The notes: a model not told the origin generated them from the sequence alone. Shown: positions 1 through 9,784, numbered from the stretch's first letter. The stretch: DNA of 64,000 nt from Caulobacter rhizosphaerae (GCF_010977555.1 NZ_CP048816.1:62001-126000), one strand, 5' to 3'. A program made the numbers and translations.

Positions 1-1
1 A

Positions 2-760
2 TCAGTCTGCATTCTGGGCGCCACCGTCAACAAGAACGTCTTTCGAGGCGAGACGCCGGTCGGCGCCCGAATGCGGATCGGCAATGTCTCGTGCGAGGTG
101 ATCGGCCTGTTGTCGGCGCGCGGGCAGGGCGGTTTTGGCGACCAGGACGACGTGGTGATCATGCCGCTCAAGACCGTTCAGCGACGCTTCACCGGCTCGA
201 CCGATCTGAAGCTGATCCTCGTGGGCGTCGACAAGGCCTATTCCACCGCGTCCGTGCAGGCCTCCATTGAGGATCTGCTGCGCGAGCGGCGCAATATCGC
301 CAACGGCAAGGACGACGACTTCTTCATCCTGGACACCAAGCAGATCAGCGACACCTTCACCGGGGTGACCAAGCTTCTGACGAGCATCGTCACGGCCGTG
401 GCCGCCATTTCCCTGGTGGTCGGCGGCATCGGCATCATGAACATCATGCTGGTGTCGGTCACCGAGCGTACGCGCGAGATCGGCATCCGGCTGGCCATCG
501 GCGCCTTGGCCGGCGAGGTTCTGATGCAGTTCCTGGTCGAGGCCGTGGCGCTCTCGTGCTTGGGAGGGCTGATGGGCCTGTTGCTGGCCCAGGCGGCCGT
601 GGCGGCCTTGGCGCCGTTGATGAAGGTCAGCTGGATCTTCGTGCCGCAGATCAATCTCATCGCGTTCGGCGTCTCGGGCCTGATCGGCGTCCTGTTTGGC
701 TATGTTCCGGCCCGGCGCGCTGCGGCGCTCAACCCGATCGACGCTCTGCGCCACGAATAA
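2..760 (+). CDS. MacB-type ABC transporter permease, C-terminal part (5' end outside window)
   Basis: The frame is open from the first bases and ends with TAA at 758-760, giving about 252 residues of a permease whose start lies upstream. The first half is the end of a periplasmic MacB_PCD-type domain (the text around ILGATVN and VGARMRIGN is typical). It is followed by an FtsX-like membrane domain: a hydrophobic helix, then GGIGIMNIMLVSVTERTREIG-type text, which is the classic MacB/LolC signature, two more hydrophobic segments, and a PARRAAALNPIDALRHE tail. MacB-family permeases export peptides, antibiotics or lipids with an ATPase and a membrane-fusion protein; those partners would lie to the left. 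The substrate cannot be told from this fragment. Confidence 0.9.
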   Translation, partial: SVCILGATVNKNVFRGETPVGARMRIGNVSCEVIGLLSARGQGGFGDQDDVVIMPLKTVQRRFTGSTDLKLILVGVDKAYSTASVQASIEDLLRERRNIANGKDDDFFILDTKQISDTFTGVTKLLTSIVTAVAAISLVVGGIGIMNIMLVSVTERTREIGIRLAIGALAGEVLMQFLVEAVALSCLGGLMGLLLAQAAVAALAPLMKVSWIFVPQINLIAFGVSGLIGVLFGYVPARRAAALNPIDALRHE

Positions 761-798
761 CGCGGGGACGCCAAGATCAGGCAGGCCGCAGCCGATGA

Positions 799-821
799 CC
801 CGCGCGCATCCGGCGCGCGGG
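799..821. terminator. GC-rich hairpin between convergent genes
   Basis: A perfect 9-bp inverted repeat (CCCGCGCGC and GCGCGCGGG, loop 808-812) lies between the stop of the permease gene at 760 and the stop of the convergent GH2 gene at 846. No T-tract follows on either strand. It is a candidate two-way terminator judged by position and stem strength only. Confidence 0.45.
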
Positions 822-845
822 CCGTCGGTCACGCCGGCCGGCGGA

Positions 846-3449
846 TCATCCGACGCGGACGGTCAGGGCGTCGCCCTTCAAGTCGGGGCTCGCCACCCGG
901 ACGAGGGCTTGCCCCCGCTGACCGTTCGGCTGCACGATCGCCAGCGCCTCGCCGTGGAAGGTGAGGGTCCGCGGATCGCTGAAGCTCTTAACGCCCCGCG
1001 GATTGGCCGAGCCGGTGGCCCGGATGGCGCCCTGGCCTTCGATCGAGAACGTCAGAGGGACTTGCGCGTCGGGCACCCGGCGGCCTTCGTCGTCCTGGAT
1101 TTCAGCGAACACATAGGCCAGGTCATTGGGCGATGCGGTGATGCGGGCGCTTTCCGCCCACAAACGCACCTTCGCGGGCGGGCCGACCGTCTGGAGCGTC
1201 TTGCGCGCCACCTCGCGGCCTTGGCGATAGGCCACGGCCGTCAACTGGCCAGGCGCGTAGGGCGCCTCGAAGCTGGCCGTCAGCCGGTCCTGCGGCGTGA
1301 GCACGGGCTTGCGGGCCACCTCCTTGCCGTTCAGGAGGAGGCGAACCTCGTCGCCCAGGCTGTAGACGCGCACCGTCATCGACTCGCCGACGTGGTCCGG
1401 CCAGGTCCAGCTCTCCAGTTCATCGGGCCACGACCAGGGCCCCAGTCGTTCGAAGGTCCCTTGCGGCGTCGGCCGCTGGACGAGCATTTCCAGCTTGCTG
1501 TTTTCCCACAGCACGTCGCGATAAAGGCCCTGGGGCTTGCGCCGGCCCAGGATGTCGATTTCGCCGCAGCCGGAGATGAACGCCGGATACTCCCATTGGA
1601 AAATGAGGAAGTCGCCGCGTTTGGGCGGGGTTTCGGTCGTGGGGCGCAGGTCCGAACCGCCCACGCCGACCTCGCCGAGATAGTCGATGCCGGACCAGAC
1701 GAATTCGCCGAGCATCCAGGGATTGGCCTGGGTCATGCGCCAGCCATCGTGGATGTCCGCCGCGTACTGCTCGGTCGACATGATCACCATGTCCGGATAG
1801 GCGGCGTGATCGGCCAGGTGGTCCTTGAGCTGATAGTTGTAACCGACCACGTCGATGCTGCGTCGAGCGACCTCGCCTGGCTTGCCGGTCGGACCGTTGA
1901 TGCCCGCGGTGATCGGACGGGAGCGATCCAGTGAAAGGACCAGGTCGCGCAACTGGGCCGCGATCTCCGCGCCCCGCGGCTTCTCGCGCTCGGGGATCTC
2001 ATTGCCGATGCTCCAGAAGACGACGCTGGGGTGGTTGCGGTCCTGACGGATCATCCGCGTCAGGTCCGTTCGCCAGTCGGCCTTGAAGTACTTGGCGTGG
2101 TCCTCGGGCGTCTTGTGCTCCTCCCAGGCGTCAAACACCTCGTCGACCACGATCAAGCCAAGCTCGTCGCAGGCGTCGAGAAACGCTTGCGGGAACATCT
2201 GGTGACCCAGACGCACGGCGTTGTAGCCGAACCGTTTGAGGATCTCGGCCTTGCGGCGCTCGGCCCGGTCAAACGACGCCGTTCCGAGGATGCCGTGATC
2301 GGCATGGATGCATGCGCCCTTGAGCTTGACCGGTCTGCCGTTGAGCCGCAGTCCCTGCTGCGCGGAGACCTCGATCGTGCGCACGCCAAACCGGGTCGTG
2401 GCGGCGTCGGTGGTCCGCCCTTGGCTGAGCACCGAGATTTCCACGGCATAGAGGTTGGGCGTTTCCGGATGCCAGAGCCGGGGACGCGGCAGGTCGATCG
2501 TCAGGCGATGCTCGCTCTTGGCGGCTGGCGCCAGCGACAGAACGCCTTGACCGTGTCCGGCGACCCGGCCGGCGGCGTCGCGCACGGTCGCCAGGATCCG
2601 CACCTCCGCGGCGGTCGCCAGATGACTTTCAAGGTCGACCACGACCTCGACCGTCGCGGAGGCCGCGTCGACCTTCGGCGTCGAGACCGCCACGCCCCAA
2701 GGCGAAATACGGACAGGACCGGTCAGGGTCAGCCAGACATGTCGATTCAGGCCCGAACCGGCGTACCAGCGCGTCGTGGCGCCCTGGTTGACGACACGGA
2801 CCGCCAGGACGTTGGGTCCTGACTTGAGACGGGATGTGATGTCGAAGCTGAAGGCGGCGTAGGCATAGCGGTTCGCGCCGATCTTCTCGCCATTGAGCCA
2901 GACCTCGCACTCGACCGAGGCACCGTCGAAGCAAAGCTCGATCCGGTCATCCCGCCCGATTGGCGGCGGCGTGAACACCTTCCGGTACCAACCCGTCCCG
3001 CCCACCGTGTAGGCTCGCATCATCGGCGAGGGGCCGGAGGCGACCGGATCGAAGGGGCCGACGAGGACCGGCGCGCCGTCCGTGGGCGGCAGGGTGACGG
3101 ACGAGATCCGTTCCAGAATGCCTTTCGTGCTGGGCTTTACGGTCCAGTTCGCGACCGCCGGCGTCCAGTCGCCCGTCGTCTTGGGCGCACCAGGCAGATC
3201 CTCGATGCTCCAGTCGTGAGGCAGGTGGACAGGGCGCCAAAGATGGTGATCGAACGAGGGTTGTTCGCCGCCAGGCGCCTCGCCGCGCAGGAACAGCCAG
3301 TTGTCGTCGAACGGCATGGTCCGGCGCGATGAGGCGTTCGCCCCATAGGTCGGGCCCGCGGGCAGGGTGATGAGGGCGGCTAAGCCGGCGCCGGCGAGCA
3401 GCGCGGTGCGGCGGTCGATCCCGTGCTTATCGAAGCAATGGCTGGTCAT
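846..3449 (-). CDS. Glycoside hydrolase family 2 (beta-galactosidase-like), Tat-exported
   Basis: The 867-residue protein starts at the ATG at 3449, with GGAGAGA about eight bases upstream. An earlier in-frame ATG at 3590 would put 47 atypical residues before the signal peptide. The leader has a twin arginine (DRRTALLAGAG) and a hydrophobic stretch, so Tat export to the periplasm is likely. The order is GH2 sugar-binding jelly roll, immunoglobulin-like domain, TIM barrel, and C-terminal beta domains. Catalytic candidates are Glu484 in WSIGNEIPE (acid/base) and Glu582 in MLGEFVWSG (nucleophile). The family removes beta-galactosyl, glucuronyl or mannosyl residues from oligosaccharides. Substrate is not decided by the sequence; the neighbourhood suggests hemicellulose side chains. 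It is divergent from the 4096 gene. Confidence 0.9.
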   Translation of the reverse strand: MTSHCFDKHGIDRRTALLAGAGLAALITLPAGPTYGANASSRRTMPFDDNWLFLRGEAPGGEQPSFDHHLWRPVHLPHDWSIEDLPGAPKTTGDWTPAVANWTVKPSTKGILERISSVTLPPTDGAPVLVGPFDPVASGPSPMMRAYTVGGTGWYRKVFTPPPIGRDDRIELCFDGASVECEVWLNGEKIGANRYAYAAFSFDITSRLKSGPNVLAVRVVNQGATTRWYAGSGLNRHVWLTLTGPVRISPWGVAVSTPKVDAASATVEVVVDLESHLATAAEVRILATVRDAAGRVAGHGQGVLSLAPAAKSEHRLTIDLPRPRLWHPETPNLYAVEISVLSQGRTTDAATTRFGVRTIEVSAQQGLRLNGRPVKLKGACIHADHGILGTASFDRAERRKAEILKRFGYNAVRLGHQMFPQAFLDACDELGLIVVDEVFDAWEEHKTPEDHAKYFKADWRTDLTRMIRQDRNHPSVVFWSIGNEIPEREKPRGAEIAAQLRDLVLSLDRSRPITAGINGPTGKPGEVARRSIDVVGYNYQLKDHLADHAAYPDMVIMSTEQYAADIHDGWRMTQANPWMLGEFVWSGIDYLGEVGVGGSDLRPTTETPPKRGDFLIFQWEYPAFISGCGEIDILGRRKPQGLYRDVLWENSKLEMLVQRPTPQGTFERLGPWSWPDELESWTWPDHVGESMTVRVYSLGDEVRLLLNGKEVARKPVLTPQDRLTASFEAPYAPGQLTAVAYRQGREVARKTLQTVGPPAKVRLWAESARITASPNDLAYVFAEIQDDEGRRVPDAQVPLTFSIEGQGAIRATGSANPRGVKSFSDPRTLTFHGEALAIVQPNGQRGQALVRVASPDLKGDALTVRVG

Positions 3450-4095
3450 GGCTCTCTCCGCTTGTTGATCAAAATGCCCTGGCGGACTGGAGCCGCGTCT
3501 CTGGAGGGTCTGAGGGAAGGTGAAGTCAGTCGTGATGGGGGCGAGCGCTGCGACCACGCGCGATGACGCGGGGTGTCGTAACGGCTTCATGGCTTGCGCG
3601 GGTGGCGCGTTCAGCGCGTCTTCCTATGACGCCATCATAGCTGCGCCGTACACGGGCGTCCATGTAAAACCAGGATGGATTGTTTGTTAAATTGGATGCG
3701 ACACTCTCGGGCTTTCCTGCGGGCGTTCGGGTCATGTCGTGACGGCAACCCCGTCGATTTCCGACTTGCGACCCAAGGGCGCGGACGGTGACGAAGGGAC
3801 GGCTGAGCCGGGCGCGGGGAGATCCCAAGTCCAGGCGACAGCTTGGCGCAGTTTGGGGCGGACAGGTCGCGTGTCAATCGACCAAGCCTCGCCTAACGGT
3901 GTCTAACTTGCAGGCCCTGGAACTCCCGGTGCTTGCTGCGACGTGACCATCCGCGCCGCCGCCGGCGGCGCGGACACCTATCGCTATTGCAAGCTCGGGC
4001 GCGCCGAAATGGGTTCAATTCCAGTCGACTTTTCCGAACGAGCTTCGGCTTCAGCGCCGTCTCGTCGCGCGATCGATCAAGACCGACCGGCGTCG
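3450..4095. other. Divergent intergenic region
   Basis: About 650 bases separate two divergent genes. Open frames here have arginine- and proline-rich text without domain signatures, and I do not accept any as a gene. An AT-rich patch near 3660-3695 (TTGTTTGTTAAATT) stands out and may hold the promoter of the GH2 gene on the minus strand. Confidence 0.4.
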
Positions 4096-6339
4096 ATGCG
4101 GCCCGCCGAAAGGCGGGGTCGCGGCCCTGGGGCCCTGCGGATCTTCCTGGCCTGCGTCGCGGCGGCTCTGGCCCTGGCGCCAACAGGGGTCCAGGCGTCC
4201 ATTCGGGTGCTGTCCAGCCGCGCGGACACGGTGAGCGGCGACAACGCGCTGCTCGCCGTCAGTCTGCCCAAGGGAACAGCGCCCTCGCAGGTGCGGATCA
4301 GCCTGGACGGCGTCGACGTCACGACGGCGTTCACGGCGCGGGGCGAGGCGATGATCGGGCTCGTGGAGGGTCTCAAGCCCGGAAAAAACACGGTCACCGC
4401 CACCACGGGCAGGCGCACCAGCCGGCTGTCGCTCGTCAACCACAGCCGCAGCGGTCCCATCTTTTCCGGCCCCCAGCAGACGCCCTTCTTCTGCGAGACC
4501 GACCAGTTCAAGCTGCCGGACGGCTCGTTGCTGGGCCCGGCGCAGGACGCCAGCTGCAACGCCCCGACCCGAGTGGTCTATCTGTATCGATCCACCGCCG
4601 GAGGCGCCTTCAAGGTCTTGCCGACGGACCAGACGGCGCCATCGGACCTGGCCACGACCACCACCTTGGAGGGGCGGACCGTCAACTATATCGTCCGGGT
4701 CGAGGTCGGGACCATCAACCGCGCGATCTATCAGATGGCGGTGTTGTTCGATCCGACGCGCGGTGAACGCGTGGGCCCGACAGCGCCGCATCCGGGCTGG
4801 AACGGTCGCGCTGTCTATGTCTTTGGCGGCGGCGTCACGTCCGGCTACCACCAAGGGACCGTGCTGGGCGAAGATGCGCTCAGCGACGCCATGCTGTCGC
4901 GGGGCTTTGGCGTGATGAGCTCCACGCTGAGCGTCATGGGAACGGTAGGCTCGGACGTCGTATCGGCCGAGACCGCCTCGATGGTGAAGGAGCATTTCAT
5001 CGAGACCTACGGCGCGCCGACCTACGTCTTCGGCTGGGGCGGCTCTGGCGGTTCGATGCAGCAGCACCTCATCGCCAACAACTACCCGGGCATCCTTGAC
5101 GGGATCGTGCCGGGAACCTCGTTTCCGGACGTCTATTCCCTGACCATGTCCGAAGACTGCGCGCTGATGAACCGCGCTTTCGAGGGCGGCAAGTCGACCT
5201 GGACGGAGGAGCAGAAGCGGGCGGCCTCGGGCCTCAACACCTGGGGAACGTGCGGCCTATGGTTACGCTTCTTCAGCCCCGAGCTGATGTTGGCGCGCCA
5301 GGCCGCGCCGAAGTTCCCGGGCCTCAGGGCCTCCAACTGCCACCTCATCGTGCCTCGCGAACTGACCTATGATCGGGTCAACAATCCCCGCGGCGCCCGC
5401 TGCGACATCTACTCCGCATCGCGCAATTCTCTGGGTTTCGACAAGTCGGGTGCGACCTATCGCGGCTTCGACAATGTCGGGGTGCAATACGGACTGCAGG
5501 CCTACCGTCAGGGCGCGATCTCCGCCGAGCAGTTCGTCGAGCTCAACGAACGGGTCGGCGGGATCGACAATGACGGCGAGTATCGCGCAGCGCGCGCCGT
5601 GGCCGACCCGATCGGCCTGCGTCGAATGTTCGAATACGGCCGCATCAACGAGGGGGCCAATCTCGGGACGATCCCCATCATCGATATTCGCCCCAATACC
5701 GATCGCGTCGCCGAGATCCACGACCCCGTCAATTCGGAGGTTATGCGCGCGCGCCTGATCCGCTCGAACGGCGACGCGGCCAACCAGGTGATCGTCCGGG
5801 GCGAGGCCGATCCGACGGTCCCGGGGGCCGGCACGGTTTCGGGGTCTGCTCGGATGGATCTGTTCGCCCTGCTGAAGATGGATGAATGGTTGTCCAACAT
5901 GGCCAAGGACGGGCGCGGCTATACGAACGCGCGGGCCAAGGTCCTCGCCGCCCGGCCGACCGACCTCAAGACCGATGTCTGCTTCTTGAAGGGCTGGATT
6001 CGGATCGACGAAGCCTCCGACATCCGCAACGGCGGCCAGTGCGGGCCGCGTCTGCCCTATTTCAGCGAGACCCGGCTCACGGCCGGCGAACCACTGACCC
6101 GGGACGTCCTGAAGTGTCGGCTGCGCCCCTTGCGCAAGTCCGACTACCAAGGTCTGACCCCGGCGCAGGCCGGCCGGCTGAAGGCCGTCTTCCCGACCGG
6201 CGTCTGCGACTATTCAAAGCCTAGCGTGGGGTACGCGCCGCTGAAGACGACCTGGCTCTCCTATCCCCAGCCCGGCGTGGGCGCGCCCATGGGGCCGGAG
6301 CCAGCCAGCGTCGAGACCGGCGCGGCCCGGCGGCGGTGA
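4096..6339 (+). CDS. DUF6351 family secreted protein, probable serine hydrolase
   Basis: The chosen ATG begins a classic leader: positively charged MRPAERRGR, then a hydrophobic run ending in APTGVQA, so the 747-residue protein is probably periplasmic. Earlier in-frame starts exist (3943, 4009) but add residues before the leader; the ribosome-binding site is weak for all. The first ~100 mature residues look like an immunoglobulin/IPT-type beta domain (VLSSRADTVSGD onward). The rest matches the DUF6351 pattern, with many cysteines and a Gly-X-Ser-X-Gly elbow at Ser317 (GWGGSGGSMQQ), as in alpha/beta hydrolases such as tannases. The family has no established biochemical role that I know of. Its place between GH2 and GH3 genes suggests an esterase acting on decorated plant polymers (inference). 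Confidence 0.7.
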   Translation: MRPAERRGRGPGALRIFLACVAAALALAPTGVQASIRVLSSRADTVSGDNALLAVSLPKGTAPSQVRISLDGVDVTTAFTARGEAMIGLVEGLKPGKNTVTATTGRRTSRLSLVNHSRSGPIFSGPQQTPFFCETDQFKLPDGSLLGPAQDASCNAPTRVVYLYRSTAGGAFKVLPTDQTAPSDLATTTTLEGRTVNYIVRVEVGTINRAIYQMAVLFDPTRGERVGPTAPHPGWNGRAVYVFGGGVTSGYHQGTVLGEDALSDAMLSRGFGVMSSTLSVMGTVGSDVVSAETASMVKEHFIETYGAPTYVFGWGGSGGSMQQHLIANNYPGILDGIVPGTSFPDVYSLTMSEDCALMNRAFEGGKSTWTEEQKRAASGLNTWGTCGLWLRFFSPELMLARQAAPKFPGLRASNCHLIVPRELTYDRVNNPRGARCDIYSASRNSLGFDKSGATYRGFDNVGVQYGLQAYRQGAISAEQFVELNERVGGIDNDGEYRAARAVADPIGLRRMFEYGRINEGANLGTIPIIDIRPNTDRVAEIHDPVNSEVMRARLIRSNGDAANQVIVRGEADPTVPGAGTVSGSARMDLFALLKMDEWLSNMAKDGRGYTNARAKVLAARPTDLKTDVCFLKGWIRIDEASDIRNGGQCGPRLPYFSETRLTAGEPLTRDVLKCRLRPLRKSDYQGLTPAQAGRLKAVFPTGVCDYSKPSVGYAPLKTTWLSYPQPGVGAPMGPEPASVETGAARRR

Positions 6340-6424
6340 CCCGCCAGCCCACGTCGCGCGAAAGGACGAGGGGACGCTCGCCGGTGGAGATCGGCGGCGT
6401 CGTCTCGTCGCCATAAAATATAAC

Positions 6425-6470
6425 AACCAGTCGATACTGTATGATATTGGTCGCGACCTGGCCCAGGAGG
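6425..6470 (+). promoter_or_regulatory. Probable promoter/operator and strong ribosome-binding site of the GH3 gene
   Basis: This AT-rich stretch sits just before the GH3 start. AGGAGG at 6465-6470 is a near-ideal ribosome-binding site 11 bases from the ATG. The segment 6434-6450 reads ATACTGTATGATATTGG and matches 13 of 17 bases of the segment at 56741-56757 upstream of the tannase-family gene, so both may share a regulator (inference). Confidence 0.45.
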
Positions 6471-6481
6471 AAAATCGAACC

Positions 6482-9160
6482 ATGTCTCACCGTCGTTGCG
6501 CGCTAGCTGTCGCCCTGCCGGCCGTCGCCCTTCTGTCCGCGGCCAGCGTGGCGCGCTCGGCGCCCGAGACCGATGTCGTCCGCGCGCGGGCCCTGGTCTC
6601 CAAGATGACCCTGGAGGAGAAGCTGGCGGTAATCCGTGGCGACGCGGAGCCGACGGCCACCTATCAGGGTCAGGCCGGATACCTTGCCGGCGTGCCGCGA
6701 CTTGGGATCCCCGCGCTGCGTTTCGCCGATGGCCCTCCGGGCGTCCTCACGCGTATCCCCTCCAGCTCGCTCACCGCGACCATGGGCCTGGCCGCCACCT
6801 TCAGCCGCGAGGACGCCCGTCTGAACGGGGTGATCATCGCCGATGAAGCCAACCGGCTGGGCGTGGACGTCGCCCTGCAGCCCTTCGTCAACATCGACCG
6901 CGATCTCAACTTCGGGCGCGCCTATAACACCTACGGTGAAGACCCGGTCCTGAGCGGTGTGGTGGGCGCCGAGCTCATCAAGGGCATCCAGTCCCGTGGG
7001 GTGATGGCCCAGGTCAAGCACTACATCGGTTACGACACCGAGGCCGCCGACGTGACGATCGACGACCAGGCCCTGCATGAGGTCTATCTCGAACCCTTCG
7101 ACGCGGCGGTGAAGGCCGGCGTCTCCTCGGTGATGTGCGCCTACAATCGGATCAACGGGCCCTATGCTTGCGGCAACAAGCATCTTCTGATCGACGTGCT
7201 TCGGGGTCAGATGAACTTTACCGGCTTCGTGACCTCCGATTGGGGCGCGATCCACGACTATGACTATTTCACCAAGGGCATGGACATGGAGATGGGCGGG
7301 CGCTCCCCGCACAACAGTCCCTTCAAGGGGCTGGGCTTTGTCTACTCCGAGCTGACGCCGGCGGCGCCGCCCGTGTCGCCGCCGGCGAGCATGTACGCCG
7401 AGTTCGCCAACATCATGACCCATCCGATGCCGGAGGAGCCGACCGCCAAGCCAATCACGCCCGCCGCGACGGAAGACAACAAATACCGCAACCTCGCCGA
7501 TGCGCTCAAGGATGGCGCCGTGACCACGGCGACGATCGACCGGGCGGCCACCCGCGTCCTGACCCAGATGTCGCGCTTTGGATATCTCGATGGCAGTCGC
7601 GCGCGGCTGATCAAGACCAACTCCGGCGTCGACATCGCCGAGACGATCCGCAAGACCAGCGAAGACGCTGCGGTGCTTTTGAAAAACGACGGCGGCGTCT
7701 TGCCGCTCGTGCCGCAGAAGGGGTCCATCGTCCTGATCGGACCCACGGCCCAACAGGTCGCCTCGATCGGCCGGTCGGGCGAGCGGGCGGTCGGGATCGT
7801 CGCACGGCAAGTCGGCCCGTACGACGCCCTGCGCAAGACGGTTCCTGGCGCGGACATCCGCCTGGCTGTCGCCAACGACCTGACCGGCAGCCCGGTGCCC
7901 GCGGCGGTTCTCACCCAGGACGGGACGCAACCGGGCCTGAACCACACGGCGGGCGAGGCCCGGGTCGGGCTCGATGGTCAGATCGATTTCACCGGCGCTC
8001 GGGCGCTGCCGGCCGGCAGCAGCCATGTCTGGGAGGGCGTGATCACCGTCCCCTCGGCCGGCCGCTACATCCTGGCGGTGCAGACCTTGGGCGCGCGGGG
8101 ACGGCTCGAAGTCGACGGCGCCAGGGTCGCCTCGACGAGCGGCGTGGTGGGCGGGCTGCATGGCGACATCGTGCAGGCCGGTCAGGACGACGCCATGCCG
8201 ACCATCGATGGCCTCAACAACGCCCGGGGCGCGGTCGAGCTCTCCGCCGGGCCGCACAAGTTGCGCTTCCGAGCCGTCGCTGACGGGTCCGGCGCGCCGG
8301 TTCAGGTGCGGCTCAATTGGGTGACCCCGGAAGCCCAGGCACGGACGCGGGCCGACGCCATCGCCGCCGCGAAGGCCGCCCACACGGCGGTCGTGTTCGC
8401 CTGGAGCCGAGACAAGCCGACGTTCCAGCTTCCAGGCGACCAGGACCAGTTCATCGCGGAGATCGCCGCGGCCAATCCCAACACCGTGGTGGTTCTCAAC
8501 ACCAGCCAGCCCGTGGCCATGCCGTGGCTGGATCAGGTTAAGGGTGTCGTGCAGATGTGGTGGCCCGGCGACGAGGGCGGCTGGTCGACGGCCAACGTCT
8601 TGGTCGGACGCAAGAACCCGGCCGGTCGTCTGCCCTTTACCTGGGCCAAGCAACTGGAAGACTACGCCAACAACGATCCGGCTCACCCCGAAAGGGCCGG
8701 GCATGACGGCAAGGCGATCTTCAGCGAAGGTCTCGACGTGGGTTACCGCTGGTTCGATCGCACCGGCAAGGCTCCGCTCTATCCGTTCGGTCATGGCCTC
8801 AGCTATACCCGTTTCGCCTATTCCAATCTGTCGCTGTCGCGGACCAAGAACGGCGGCTACGATGTGTCGTTCACGATCAAGAACGTCGGGGCCGTGGGCG
8901 GCGAGGAAGTGCCCCAGGTCTATCTCTCCGCGCCGGAAGTCGCGCCCGGGGGCGTGCAGTTCGCCGTCAACGCGTTGGCGGGCTTCGATCGCGTGTATCT
9001 GGGCTTCGCGCAAAGCAAGCGTGTGACGATCCACCTGGATCGCCGGCGCATGCAGTACTGGTCGCAGGCCAAGCAGGCCTGGATCGATGCCCCGGCGACA
9101 CGGACCGTCTCGGTCGGTGGGTCCGCGCGCGATCTCAAGCTGCGAGCCAAGATCCAGTAG
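6482..9160 (+). CDS. Glycoside hydrolase family 3 with PA14 insert (beta-glucosidase/xylosidase-like)
   Basis: The 892-residue protein has a short cleavable-type leader (MSHRRCALAVALPAVALLSA) and is probably periplasmic or exported. Domains in order: GH3 TIM barrel, with the catalytic aspartate Asp253 in GFVTSDWGA and the KHYIGYDTEA region; GH3 C-terminal alpha/beta domain; PA14-like insert at roughly residues 480-610 (GQIDFTGARALPAG...HVWEGVI); and a fibronectin-III-like C-terminus. PA14 inserts in GH3 enzymes shape access of oligosaccharides to the active site. Typical activity is removal of non-reducing beta-linked glucose or xylose. The start is fixed by an AGGAGG site. Confidence 0.92.
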   Translation: MSHRRCALAVALPAVALLSAASVARSAPETDVVRARALVSKMTLEEKLAVIRGDAEPTATYQGQAGYLAGVPRLGIPALRFADGPPGVLTRIPSSSLTATMGLAATFSREDARLNGVIIADEANRLGVDVALQPFVNIDRDLNFGRAYNTYGEDPVLSGVVGAELIKGIQSRGVMAQVKHYIGYDTEAADVTIDDQALHEVYLEPFDAAVKAGVSSVMCAYNRINGPYACGNKHLLIDVLRGQMNFTGFVTSDWGAIHDYDYFTKGMDMEMGGRSPHNSPFKGLGFVYSELTPAAPPVSPPASMYAEFANIMTHPMPEEPTAKPITPAATEDNKYRNLADALKDGAVTTATIDRAATRVLTQMSRFGYLDGSRARLIKTNSGVDIAETIRKTSEDAAVLLKNDGGVLPLVPQKGSIVLIGPTAQQVASIGRSGERAVGIVARQVGPYDALRKTVPGADIRLAVANDLTGSPVPAAVLTQDGTQPGLNHTAGEARVGLDGQIDFTGARALPAGSSHVWEGVITVPSAGRYILAVQTLGARGRLEVDGARVASTSGVVGGLHGDIVQAGQDDAMPTIDGLNNARGAVELSAGPHKLRFRAVADGSGAPVQVRLNWVTPEAQARTRADAIAAAKAAHTAVVFAWSRDKPTFQLPGDQDQFIAEIAAANPNTVVVLNTSQPVAMPWLDQVKGVVQMWWPGDEGGWSTANVLVGRKNPAGRLPFTWAKQLEDYANNDPAHPERAGHDGKAIFSEGLDVGYRWFDRTGKAPLYPFGHGLSYTRFAYSNLSLSRTKNGGYDVSFTIKNVGAVGGEEVPQVYLSAPEVAPGGVQFAVNALAGFDRVYLGFAQSKRVTIHLDRRRMQYWSQAKQAWIDAPATRTVSVGGSARDLKLRAKIQ

Positions 9161-9574
9161 GCCGAGCTGCCTCCGCGATCGGTTATGGCTGGCCGGTCGC
9201 GGAAGCCCGCGCCATTAGCCACGCGCATGCATACCCGTCATGTTGCGGACCGAGAGCCTTGCCGCGGGAGAGCTTCATGCCCCCGGGCCGTTGGCTACCC
9301 GTTATTGCGCTATCCAGGGGTTCGGATCGTGGGCCGACAGCGTGTCGCTGAAACATCGGCGACAGCCGATGACCTAACTGGCCAGAGGTGCGCAAGTGGC
9401 GCGAGCCGGTGCGGCCGTCTTGGCGACGCTCCAACCAGGTTCGCCGTTCCGTCTCAGGCCGACCTCGCCGGCGCGCCTGGCGCTTTCTGTCGAGTAGGCG
9501 ACGACAAGCGCGTGACCCTATCGGTATGATCCCGCAGGTTGAAGGTCGCGTAATGCGCGCGGGAGGTGAGGGGT
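9161..9574. other. Intergenic region without a recognised gene
   Basis: About 410 bases between the GH3 stop and the next small ORF. Open frames on both strands are rich in Arg, Pro and Ser and look non-coding. No hairpin with a T-tract was found right after the GH3 stop. Confidence 0.3.
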
Positions 9575-9784
9575 ATGCCGTCGTCGTTCGAACTCCTCTG
9601 GAAGCGGGCAGCGGAGCAGTTGGACGTCGCGGAGCTGCAGGATCTGCGCGCGGATCTCGCGGCGGCGCAGGGCCGCTCGGTGCTCGACCCGGAGCGCGCG
9701 ATGCTCGCGGCGGCGATTGTCGAGCTGGACTCGATGATCGTCGCCCGACTGACAAAGCGGCTTCGGGATCAGGCCGAGGGTTGA
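9575..9784 (+). CDS. Small helical protein of unknown function
   Basis: The ATG at 9575 is preceded by GGGAGG at 9561-9566, eight bases away, better than the in-frame GTG at 9566. The 69-residue product is acidic and predicted helical (repeated Leu/Ala heptads: AEQLDVAELQDLRADLAAAQ), with no membrane segment and no family I recognise. Third-position GC is high, as expected for a real gene here. It could be a small regulatory or binding protein; nothing around it says more. Confidence 0.5.
   Translation: MPSSFELLWKRAAEQLDVAELQDLRADLAAAQGRSVLDPERAMLAAAIVELDSMIVARLTKRLRDQAEG

Noticed and set aside
4051-6150. Long open frames antisense to the DUF6351 gene
   Set aside because: Composition is arginine/alanine-rich without motifs; the plus strand encodes a protein with leader and recognisable family text.
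6503-9034. Very long open frame antisense to the GH3 gene
   Set aside because: In GC-rich DNA the opposite strand of a real gene often stays open. The translated text is His/Arg/Gly-rich without domains, while the plus strand is a clear GH3.
9183-9755. Minus-strand open frame of 190 residues
   Set aside because: Arg/Pro/Ser-rich, no motif, and it covers a better small plus-strand gene at 9575.
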